Positions 7,482 through 13,702 of a stretch of DNA of 20,079 nt are shown piece by piece. Position numbers and translations under genes: made by a program. Positions within the stretch are counted from its first letter, which is position 1. The number at the start of each line of letters is the position of its first letter. The notes beneath the pieces were generated by a model. It was not told where the DNA came from. It was given only the letters and a program-made list of their open reading frames with translations, and made no database searches. The stretch covers positions 1 through 20,079 of the forward strand of contig JBILVB010000059.1 in assembly GCA_044370695.1 (NCBI GenBank). The letters are read 5' to 3'. The stretch is from JBEIFW01 sp044370695 (GTDB lineage: Bacteria > Actinomycetota > Acidimicrobiia > Acidimicrobiales > Ilumatobacteraceae).

Positions 7482-8192
7482 TCAGATCACCGGCCGGCTG
7501 CGTGTCGGTGGTCGGGGCGTGCCGTCGGAGAACTGCCGCCCGTCGTAGTAGGTCGCCGCGGTGTCTGGGCGACCGCGACGCGACGTCCACCGCCAGGTCA
7601 GCGACACCCGTGGTCGCTCGACGCCGGGCATCGCGGGCACTCCGTGCAGCCAGTCCCGCTGGCAGGCGCCACCCATCACGAGCAGGTCGCCCTCTCCCGG
7701 GGTGAGCACGATGTCGTCCGTCCCGAAGCCGGGCGGCACCCGTTCGGCCGTCGCCTGGGTCCACGAACCCCGGGGGCGGAACACGAAGGGGCGCCGATGC
7801 CCGAGCACCACGATGGCGATGCGCGTGTCCTCGAGCCACCGCAGTTCCCGGTCGCTGTGCAGACCCTGGAAGTCGTTCCCGTCGCGGTAGAGCAGCGCGG
7901 CGACGCCGTCGAGCGGCACGCGGTAGGTCGCCTCGAGGTGCATCCCGGTCTGGCGCAGCAGCGTCGAGGTCTCCGGGCGCAACCACGCCCCGAGCCGGCG
8001 CTCGGGGACGTAGCGGTCGTAGCGCAGCACCTCGGTCTGCTGCCACGGGGCACCGGCTTCGATCTCGACGAGCGCGCCGAGCGGTTCCCGCACGAACTCC
8101 TCGACGACGTCCACCCAGCTCTCGGAGTCGAGGTTGATGCGACGGGCCGGGGCCCGACGCCGGATGACCAGATCGGGCGGCGTCAGCTCCAG
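7482..8192 (-). CDS. AlkB-like 2-oxoglutarate/Fe(II)-dependent dioxygenase
   Basis: A cytosolic dioxygenase of the AlkB type, which repairs alkylated bases by oxidative demethylation using Fe(II) and 2-oxoglutarate. Numbered from CTG 8192 (236 residues), the iron ligands are His112 and Asp114 (L-H-S-D-R-E) and His183 (W-L-H-G-V). The 2-oxoglutarate-binding arginines are Arg195 and Arg201 in R-V-S-L-T-W-R. L-Y-R-D-G-N-D at 101-107 is a substrate-side motif typical of the family. No ATG is available in frame. CTG 8192 is favoured because AAGGAG (minus strand, 8201-8206) lies 8 bases upstream and the family region appears to begin near residue 17; GTG 8114 (210 residues) is the conventional alternative. 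The gene overlaps the end of the upstream dehydrogenase by 10 bases. Confidence 0.87.
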   Translation of the reverse strand: MELTPPDLVIRRRAPARRINLDSESWVDVVEEFVREPLGALVEIEAGAPWQQTEVLRYDRYVPERRLGAWLRPETSTLLRQTGMHLEATYRVPLDGVAALLYRDGNDFQGLHSDRELRWLEDTRIAIVVLGHRRPFVFRPRGSWTQATAERVPPGFGTDDIVLTPGEGDLLVMGGACQRDWLHGVPAMPGVERPRVSLTWRWTSRRGRPDTAATYYDGRQFSDGTPRPPTRSRPVI

Positions 8193-9484
8193 GGGGCGCG
8201 CTCCTTGTAGTTCCGCAGCAGGCTGCGGGAGACCACCATGTGGTGCACCTCGTCGGGCCCGTCGTACAGCCGGGCGTACCGGGCCTCGCGGTACATCTTG
8301 TCGAGCGGGCGGTCGGAGGTGACCCCGAGCGCACCGTGCACCTGGATCGCCCGGTCGACGACGTTGTGGAGCATCTGCGCGCCGTGGAACTTGATGAGCG
8401 AGATCTCCATGCGAGCTTCCCCGCCCTCGTCGAGAGCTCGGGCAGCGTCGAGGGTCATCAGCCGGTGGCCCTGGATCTCGGCGGCGGACACGGCGATCAT
8501 CTGCTGGATCGCGCCCTTCTCGGCGAGCAGCGAGCCGTGGGCGTACCGGGTGAGCGCTCGGTCGCACATGATCTCGAACGCCCGCTGCGCCTGGCCGAGC
8601 CAGCGCATGCAGTGGAAGATCCGGCCCGGCCCGAGGCGTTTCTGCGAGATGAGGAATCCGCGGCCGCGCTCGCCGAGCAGGTTCGAGGCCGGCACGCGGA
8701 CGTTGTCGTACACGACCTCGCAGTGCTGGCCCCCGACGTGCCCCATCGTCGGCACCGCCCGCTGGATCAGGTAGCCGGGGGTATCGGTCGGCACGAGGAT
8801 GGCCGAGAACTGGAAGTGCTTCTCGTTGTCGGGATCGGTCTTCGCGAACACCGTCGTGTACGCCGCCCGGGAAGCCCCCGACGTGAACCACTTGCGGCCG
8901 TTGATCACCCACTCGTCACCGTCGAGCACGGCCGTGGTCTGCATCTGCGTGGGGTCCGAGCCGGCGACGGCGGGTTCGGTGAGCCCGACCGACGGGTAGA
9001 TCTGCCCCTGCACCATCGGCAGCAGGTACCGCTCGCGCTGCTCGTCGTTCGCGTACTGGTACAGCATGATCGAGTCCTGCATCGACGCCGTGCCCACGGT
9101 CGCCTGACCGAACTCGCACCGGCCGATGATCTCGTTGAGCATCACCACGTCCATGAACGGCAGCCCTCCGCCGCCGATCTCGGCGGGGTGCCCGAGCGCC
9201 CACAGGCCCCGGGACTTGGCCTCGGCCTTCAGCTCGGCCATGAGCCCGGTGTTGCGCCGGCCGGCCATCGCGCCGGCGAGCCCGAGTCCTCGCACGCCCT
9301 TCGACGGGTCGTCCCCCCGTTCCTCGGCCAACTGGTAGAGCTCCATCGGGAGCCCGGTGTCGGGGTGCATCCCGGACTCGGCCTGCCGGTCGAGCTCGTG
9401 CTCGACGGGGATCACCACCCCGTCGATGAAGTCCTTCATCCGCCGGCGCAGGTCGCGCTGGGTCTCGGTCATGGCTGCGGTCAT
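8183..9484 (-). CDS. Acyl-CoA dehydrogenase, ACAD10/11-like
   Basis: A 433-residue acyl-CoA dehydrogenase with the signature of the ACAD10/ACAD11 group, which acts on long, branched or hydroxylated acyl-CoAs. Seen are V-G-L-T-E-P at 166-171 with the flavin-contacting region to about 178, W-V-I-N-G-R-K-W-F at 192-200, Q-V-H-G-A-L-G at 381-387 and Y-D-G-P-D-E-V-H at 407-414. The residue aligned with the MCAD catalytic Glu is Asp408, as is usual for this group. The ATG at 9484 has a G-rich stretch about 5 bases upstream; ATG 9472 is an alternative. It is probably cotranscribed with the AlkB-like gene. A strong hairpin separates it from the acetyltransferase gene upstream. Confidence 0.92.
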   Translation of the reverse strand: MTAAMTETQRDLRRRMKDFIDGVVIPVEHELDRQAESGMHPDTGLPMELYQLAEERGDDPSKGVRGLGLAGAMAGRRNTGLMAELKAEAKSRGLWALGHPAEIGGGGLPFMDVVMLNEIIGRCEFGQATVGTASMQDSIMLYQYANDEQRERYLLPMVQGQIYPSVGLTEPAVAGSDPTQMQTTAVLDGDEWVINGRKWFTSGASRAAYTTVFAKTDPDNEKHFQFSAILVPTDTPGYLIQRAVPTMGHVGGQHCEVVYDNVRVPASNLLGERGRGFLISQKRLGPGRIFHCMRWLGQAQRAFEIMCDRALTRYAHGSLLAEKGAIQQMIAVSAAEIQGHRLMTLDAARALDEGGEARMEISLIKFHGAQMLHNVVDRAIQVHGALGVTSDRPLDKMYREARYARLYDGPDEVHHMVVSRSLLRNYKERAPWS

Positions 9485-9513
9485 GTCGCCCCCTGGTCAG
9501 GCCGAATCGTCGC

Positions 9514-9536
9514 GCACCGCCGCGCTCCGGCGGTGC
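9514..9536 (-). terminator. Perfect 9-bp hairpin after the Eis-like gene
   Basis: GCACCGCCG (9514-9522) and CGGCGGTGC (9528-9536) form a perfect stem with a 5-base loop. It lies 12 bases after the stop of the Eis-like gene and 30 bases before the start of the dehydrogenase, both on the minus strand. No U-tract is visible. It could be a terminator, an attenuator in the dehydrogenase leader, or a protein-binding palindrome. Confidence 0.5.
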
Positions 9537-9547
9537 ATGACCGGGGA

Positions 9548-10774
9548 TCAGAAGTGCGTGGTGCACAACGGCGGCGGATCGCTGGCGACGAACCGGGTGA
9601 AGCGGGCCAGCGCATCGGGCCGGCGTTCGGCGATCCGACCCGCCCGGCCGAGCACGGCGGGCGACACTCCGCCGAGGAGCACGGCACCGAGTTCGGCCAC
9701 ATCGAGCTCGAGATCTGCGGCGGCCCCGGCCCGGGCCCGCCGCACGGTCGCGCCGTCCGGGCCGCCGTCGACCACCCAGCGTCCCGCGGCCCGGCCCGCC
9801 GGGCGGAACCCGTCGCGAACCTCGAGCACGAACCGGTCCTCGCAGCCCCAACCTCGGGCGGACAGCACGACGGGTACGTCGAGGATGCGCAACCACAGCG
9901 CGTCGACCACGGGCCCGAAACGCACGGCACGCGGGTCCTCGACCATCCACCACAGCGGATCGTCGACCGCCACCGACGACGCGACGGTCACGGGGAACAG
10001 ATCGATCGAGCACAGGTGGCGCCACAGCGCCGCCCGGCTCTCGACGGTGGTGGCGAGCACCTCGTCCACCTCGACCTCGCCCCGGGGTACGGCGCCCTGC
10101 CACGACGGCCGCGTCCGGAACGTCGCATACCCGTCGGGGGCGAGGAGCCAGTGCCGTTCACCGGCGCCGCCGCGCGCCCCGGCCGGGTCGGCGAGTTGGC
10201 GCGTCTCCCACCACACCGGCGTGCGGCTCAACGTGCCGGGCACACCGGCGCGCACCGCTTCGTACACGGCCCAGGCGTGACCGGCGGCGTCGGCCGGTGC
10301 CGCGAGCCGGAGCGGGACGTCCTCGCCGAGACCCGGGCGGAACCGGCACCGTTCGGCCCGCACGAGCGCCTGGCGGGTCGCTGCGCCGTAGCCGAAGCGC
10401 CCGTAGATCGGGGCTTCCGACGCCCACAACCCGGCCAGGGGGAACCGTTCGTCGACGGCGGCGTCGAGGTGCACCGCCATCATCGTGCGCAGCAGGCCGC
10501 GCCGGCGATGGGTGCCGGCCACGGTCACCGAGGTCGTCCCGAGCATCGGCAGCGCCGACCCGCCCGGCAACGTCACGGCGAACCGGAAGCCGGCGACGGT
10601 GCCGACGATGCCGTGATCGCCGTCGACGGCGGCGTGGGCCACCGCGTCGTCCCACACCGGACGGCGCACGGCATCGGCCTCGGGCACCCGGTCCAACCCG
10701 AAGCCACGGAACACGCGATCGAGGTACGCGTCGTACTCGGTGGCGAGGTCGACGGAGCGCACGGAAACGGCCAT
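9548..10774 (-). CDS. Eis-like GNAT N-acetyltransferase
   Basis: A 408-residue protein of the Eis family (M. tuberculosis Eis is about 400 residues): two GNAT folds followed by an SCP2-like C-terminal region. It transfers acetyl from acetyl-CoA to amines; Eis acts on aminoglycosides and lysine side chains. The acetyl-CoA loop is V-T-V-A-G-T-H-R-R-R-G at 83-93, and I-Y-G-R-F-G-Y-G at 123-130 contains the candidate general-acid Tyr129. The protein ends in Phe, matching Eis, where the terminal Phe carboxylate acts as base. The ATG at 10774 is chosen because the family-like region (S-V-R-S-V-D) begins there; an in-frame ATG at 10810 would add 12 residues and overlap the divergent gene. Natural substrate unknown. 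Confidence 0.9.
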   Translation of the reverse strand: MAVSVRSVDLATEYDAYLDRVFRGFGLDRVPEADAVRRPVWDDAVAHAAVDGDHGIVGTVAGFRFAVTLPGGSALPMLGTTSVTVAGTHRRRGLLRTMMAVHLDAAVDERFPLAGLWASEAPIYGRFGYGAATRQALVRAERCRFRPGLGEDVPLRLAAPADAAGHAWAVYEAVRAGVPGTLSRTPVWWETRQLADPAGARGGAGERHWLLAPDGYATFRTRPSWQGAVPRGEVEVDEVLATTVESRAALWRHLCSIDLFPVTVASSVAVDDPLWWMVEDPRAVRFGPVVDALWLRILDVPVVLSARGWGCEDRFVLEVRDGFRPAGRAAGRWVVDGGPDGATVRRARAGAAADLELDVAELGAVLLGGVSPAVLGRAGRIAERRPDALARFTRFVASDPPPLCTTHF

Positions 10775-10784
10775 GGCGCCATGG
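10771..10784. repeat. 14-bp perfect palindrome at the Eis-like start
   Basis: CCATGGCGCCATGG is fully self-complementary and contains the start codon of the Eis-like gene (10772-10774 on the minus strand). Part of it, GCGCCATGG, recurs at 10804-10812 around the start of the divergent AhpD-like gene. It may be an operator or a by-product of two CCATGG start contexts. Confidence 0.45.
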
Positions 10785-10795
10785 TCGCCCGTGGG

Positions 10796-10801
10796 TAGCG
10801 T
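10796..10801 (+). promoter_or_regulatory. Putative leaderless -10 box for the AhpD-thioesterase-ArfB operon
   Basis: TAGCGT followed by 7 bases and ATG 10809, with no Shine-Dalgarno sequence, fits a leaderless promoter. It lies in the 34-base region shared with the divergent Eis-like gene. Confidence 0.5.
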
Positions 10802-10808
10802 GCGCGCC

Positions 10809-11177
10809 ATGGAGATTCACGGCCACGGCAAGGCGGTGCTCGATGCGCTCAACCCCGAGGTGCGCGCCCTTCGCCAGCACATCCCCGAGGTGTTCAAGGG
10901 CTTCGCTACCCTGGCCGGGGCGGCCATGGCGCCCGGTGCGCTCGACCGCAAGACGAAAGAGTTGATCGCGCTCGCGATCGCCGTCGTCGAACACTGCGAC
11001 GGCTGCATCGCTGCGCACGCGAAGGGCGCCGCCGCTGCGGGCGCGACGGAGCCCGAGGTGGCCGAGGCGATCGGGGTCACGGTGCTGATGCACGGCGGTC
11101 CGGGCACCGTCTACGGCCCTCGGGCGTTCGCCGCGTTCCAGGAGTACCTCGCCGCCCGACGTTCGCCCGAGGCCTGA
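10809..11177 (+). CDS. AhpD/carboxymuconolactone decarboxylase family protein
   Basis: A 122-residue all-helical protein of the CMD/AhpD family. The redox motif E-H-C-D-G-C-I-A-A-H at 61-70 gives Cys63, Cys66 and His70, as in AhpD-like alkylhydroperoxidases; carboxymuconolactone decarboxylases proper lack the CxxC. It probably reduces peroxides or acts as a thiol relay in the cytosol, as an oligomer. The ATG at 10809 follows a leaderless-type -10 box. One base separates its stop from the thioesterase start, indicating an operon. The small size (about 120 residues) is normal for single-domain members. Confidence 0.9.
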   Translation: MEIHGHGKAVLDALNPEVRALRQHIPEVFKGFATLAGAAMAPGALDRKTKELIALAIAVVEHCDGCIAAHAKGAAAAGATEPEVAEAIGVTVLMHGGPGTVYGPRAFAAFQEYLAARRSPEA

Positions 11178-11178
11178 G

Positions 11179-11991
11179 ATGGGCTTCGCTGCGGCCACGG
11201 CGGTCACCCGCGTCGACGAGCACACCTGGCACGCCTCCGTCGAGCCGGGCTGGGACATCAACGGCAACGCGAACGGCGGCTACCTGCTGGCCATCGCCGG
11301 CCGGGCGATGGCCGAGGCCGCAGGCCGCCCCGACCCGGTGACCGTGTCGGCCCACTACCTGAGCCCGGGCAAGGTCGGCCCGCTCGTCGTGCGCTGCGAC
11401 ACCGTCAAGGCCGGCAAGCGCTTCGTCACGCTGCGGGCCTCCGTCGCCACCGGACAGGGCACCCCGGTCCTCGCCGTGCTCGGCGCGTTCAGCGACCTGT
11501 CCCGGCCCGCCGACGCGCCGGAGTACATCGACGCCGACCTTCCCGAACTGCCCCGCCCGCAGGACTGCGTGCGCCAGGTACAGGGCGCCGACGTCCACAT
11601 CGCGTTCCGCGACCGGATCGAGATGCGGCTTCACCCCGACGACGCCGCCTGGATCGCCGGCCGGCCGAGCGGGCGCACCGAGATCCGAGGCTGGTTCCGC
11701 CTGCGCGACGGCGAGCCGATGGACGCGCTCACGCTCCTGCAGGCCGTCGACGCCTTCCCTCCGACGATCTTCAACCTCGACCTTCCCGCCGCGTGGACGC
11801 CGACGGTGGAGCTCACCGCCCACGTCCGGGCGCGGCCCGTCGGTGACTGGCTGCGGTGCCGGTTCCGGACGAGGTACATCACCGGCGGGTTCCTCGAGGA
11901 GGACGGCGACGTGTGGGACGGCACGGGACGCTTCGTGGCCCAGTCCCGCCAGCTGGCGCTGATGCCTCGACCCCCGGAGGCCGCCGGTTGA
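11179..11991 (+). CDS. TesB-like double-hotdog acyl-CoA thioesterase
   Basis: A 270-residue protein with two hotdog folds, resembling the TesB-like thioesterases common in actinobacteria; it would hydrolyse acyl-CoA to free acid and CoA. The first domain shows W-D-I-N-G-N-A-N-G-G-Y at 25-35, which opens the central helix, and S-A-H-Y-L-S-P at 57-63. The second has a parallel segment, M-D-A-L at 181-184 through Q188 and Asp191 to P-P-T-I-F, where the catalytic Asp/Gln of TesB relatives would lie. The acyl specificity is unknown. Its TGA overlaps the TTG start of the next gene. Codon use is like its neighbours. Confidence 0.87.
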   Translation: MGFAAATAVTRVDEHTWHASVEPGWDINGNANGGYLLAIAGRAMAEAAGRPDPVTVSAHYLSPGKVGPLVVRCDTVKAGKRFVTLRASVATGQGTPVLAVLGAFSDLSRPADAPEYIDADLPELPRPQDCVRQVQGADVHIAFRDRIEMRLHPDDAAWIAGRPSGRTEIRGWFRLRDGEPMDALTLLQAVDAFPPTIFNLDLPAAWTPTVELTAHVRARPVGDWLRCRFRTRYITGGFLEEDGDVWDGTGRFVAQSRQLALMPRPPEAAG

Positions 11992-12383
11992 GCGACCTCG
12001 TCACCCCCGGCGGCCTGGTCGTGCCCGACGCAGCACTGCGTTGGACCTTCTCCCGCAGCGGCGGCCCCGGTGGTCAGCACGTGAACGTCACCGCGTCCAA
12101 GGTCGTGCTCCGCTGCGATCTCGTCGCCGCCGGCCTACCGCCTCGGGTCCTGGCCCGGCTCGGCGCCGAGGTGCGCATCGTCGTCGACGCCCACCGGTCC
12201 CAGACCCGCAACCGGTCCGACGCGCTCGAACGGCTCGCCGCCCGACTCGACGAGGCGAACCGCCCGCCCGCCGCCACCCGGCGCCCCACCCGACCGAGCC
12301 GTTCGAGCGTCGAGCGCCGCCTCGACGCCAAGCGCCGCGCCGCCGCCCGCCGAGCCGATCGGCGCACCGATCTCGACCGGTGA
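11988..12383 (+). CDS. arfB: Peptidyl-tRNA hydrolase ArfB-like ribosome rescue factor
   Basis: A 131-residue protein of the ArfB/YaeJ/ICT1 class. It enters the A site of ribosomes stalled without a stop codon and releases the nascent chain. The release-factor motif is S-G-G-P-G-G-Q-H-V-N at 24-33, with the catalytic GGQ at 28-30. The Arg/Lys-rich C-terminal tail (about 98-127), which in ArfB threads into the empty mRNA channel, is present. The start is TTG 11988: it overlaps the thioesterase stop (TTGA), has GGAGG 7 bases upstream, and gives the usual family N-terminus. The ATG at 11856 in the same frame lies deep inside the thioesterase gene and is rejected. Confidence 0.92.
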   Translation: MSDLVTPGGLVVPDAALRWTFSRSGGPGGQHVNVTASKVVLRCDLVAAGLPPRVLARLGAEVRIVVDAHRSQTRNRSDALERLAARLDEANRPPAATRRPTRPSRSSVERRLDAKRRAAARRADRRTDLDR

Positions 12384-12416
12384 CCGACCGGGCCCGTCCG
12401 ACGTGACCGCCGCCGA

Positions 12417-12434
12417 GGCGGCAAGATTGCCGCC
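12417..12434 (+). promoter_or_regulatory. Inverted repeat and possible -10 just before the glycosyltransferase
   Basis: GGCGGC (12417-12422) and GCCGCC (12429-12434) flank AAGATT (12423-12428), which lies 8 bases before GTG 12437. AAGATT is close to a -10 box (TAnnnT) placed for leaderless transcription, so the repeat could be an operator over the promoter. As RNA it would also form a 6-bp hairpin, but only if transcribed from further upstream. Confidence 0.4.
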
Positions 12435-12436
12435 CC

Positions 12437-13690
12437 GTGCGCCTCGCCGTCCTCTGCCCCCACTTCGCACCCGACCTGGCGCCGACGGGTGAGGTCGTCA
12501 CGCGACTCGTGCACGAACTCGCCGCCCGAGGTCACCGCATCGACGTCGTCACCGCCCTGCCCTGGTACCTGCACCACGACGTCGAGCCGGGCTGGCGGGG
12601 ACGGCCCGTGCGTCGCGAGCGAACCGGCTGGGGGACCATCACCCGAGTCCACCCGTTCCCGACCGACAAGCGCTCGATCCCTCGGCGGGCGATCGGTTTC
12701 GGCGCCTTCAGCGCGCTCGCCGGACTCGCAGCGGCAGCGGGTCCGCGGGTGGACGTCGTGCTCGCGATGTCGCCGCCGCTCACCCTCGGCCTCACCGGTT
12801 GGGCGGCCGGCCTGGTGCGGCGCGCGCCGCTCGTGTTCAACGTGCAGGACGTGTTCCCCGACGTCGCGATCGAGGTGGGCGCCCTCACGAACCGGCGGGT
12901 GATCGACGCCGCTCGCCGACTGGAACTCGCCACCTACGCCCGGTCGGCCGCCGTGACCGTGCTGTCGGACGACCTTCGCGACAACCTGGTGGCCAAGGTC
13001 GGCCCGGAACGCGCCGACCGGATACGGGTGATCCCGAACTTCGTCGACATCGACGCGGTGCGACCGGCGGACCGCATGACGCCGTACCGGCGAGAGCTCG
13101 GGATCCCCGAGCAGCACACCGTCGTGCTCTACGCCGGCAACATGGGCTTCTCCCAGTCCTTGCCCTCGGTGGTCGACGTCGCCCGGCGGCTCGCCGACCG
13201 ACCCGTCACCTTCCTGTTCAACGGTGGCGGGTCCGCCCGCGAGGCGCTCGTCCACGCCGCCGCCGGGTTGACCAACGTGGTGTTCGCCCCGTACCAACCG
13301 CGGGCACGACTGGCGGAGGTACTGGCGACGGGCGACATCCATCTCGTCCCGCTGCGCGCCGGGTTGGCGCGCAGTTCGGTGCCGTCGAAGACGTACTCCA
13401 TCCTCGCCGCCGGCCGCCCACTCGTCGCGGCGATCGACGAAGGCACCGAGGTCGCACGAGTCGTCACCGAGGCGGGCGCCGGGCTGGCCGTGCGGCCCGA
13501 CGATCCGGCCGTGCTGCACGACGCGCTGTGCTCCCTGCTCGACGACCCGGACCGGGCCCGGGCGATGGGAGTGCGCGGCCGGGCCTGGGTGGAACGATGG
13601 CTGTCGCCCGCTTCGGTGGCCGAGCGGTACGAGGAACTGTTCGTCGAGGTGCGGCGGGCCGCAGGGCGTGGACGGTTACGCCTCCGGTAG
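12437..13690 (+). CDS. Glycosyltransferase family 4, WcaI/WbuB-like
   Basis: A 417-residue GT-B glycosyltransferase that should transfer a sugar from a nucleotide donor during surface glycan assembly. The N-terminal acceptor domain starts with L-C-P-H-F-A-P-D at 6-13 and continues to L-V-H-E-L-A-A-R-G-H (24-33); F-N-V-Q-D-V-F-P-D at 134-142 is typical of the WcaI/WbuB group. The C-terminal donor domain begins near I-P-N-F-V-D (199-204), contains L-Y-A-G-N-M-G (231-237) and V-P-S-K-T-Y-S-I-L-A-A-G-R-P at 315-328. The GTG start lacks a ribosome binding site and follows a possible -10. It lies 53 bases after arfB and 12 before the His-rich protein gene. The sugar is not deducible. Confidence 0.9.
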   Translation: MRLAVLCPHFAPDLAPTGEVVTRLVHELAARGHRIDVVTALPWYLHHDVEPGWRGRPVRRERTGWGTITRVHPFPTDKRSIPRRAIGFGAFSALAGLAAAAGPRVDVVLAMSPPLTLGLTGWAAGLVRRAPLVFNVQDVFPDVAIEVGALTNRRVIDAARRLELATYARSAAVTVLSDDLRDNLVAKVGPERADRIRVIPNFVDIDAVRPADRMTPYRRELGIPEQHTVVLYAGNMGFSQSLPSVVDVARRLADRPVTFLFNGGGSAREALVHAAAGLTNVVFAPYQPRARLAEVLATGDIHLVPLRAGLARSSVPSKTYSILAAGRPLVAAIDEGTEVARVVTEAGAGLAVRPDDPAVLHDALCSLLDDPDRARAMGVRGRAWVERWLSPASVAERYEELFVEVRRAAGRGRLRLR

Positions 13691-13693
13691 CGT
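13688..13693 (+). promoter_or_regulatory. Putative -10 box for the His-rich protein-manC-SDR operon
   Basis: TAGCGT overlaps the glycosyltransferase stop codon region and is followed by 9 bases and GTG 13703. The spacing matches that before the GDP-mannose dehydratase gene. No Shine-Dalgarno sequence is visible, so near-leaderless expression is likely. Confidence 0.45.
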
Positions 13694-13702
13694 GTCCTAC
13701 CC

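Noticed and set aside
5623..8334. Open frame of 903 codons on the minus strand
   Set aside because: It lies opposite the amidohydrolase and out of frame with the AlkB-like and dehydrogenase genes, with Arg/Pro/Gly-rich composition and no domain.
11856..11987. ATG 11856 as the start of the ArfB-like gene
   Set aside because: It would overlap 136 bases of the thioesterase with unrelated sequence; TTG 11988 has a good ribosome binding site and the normal N-terminus.
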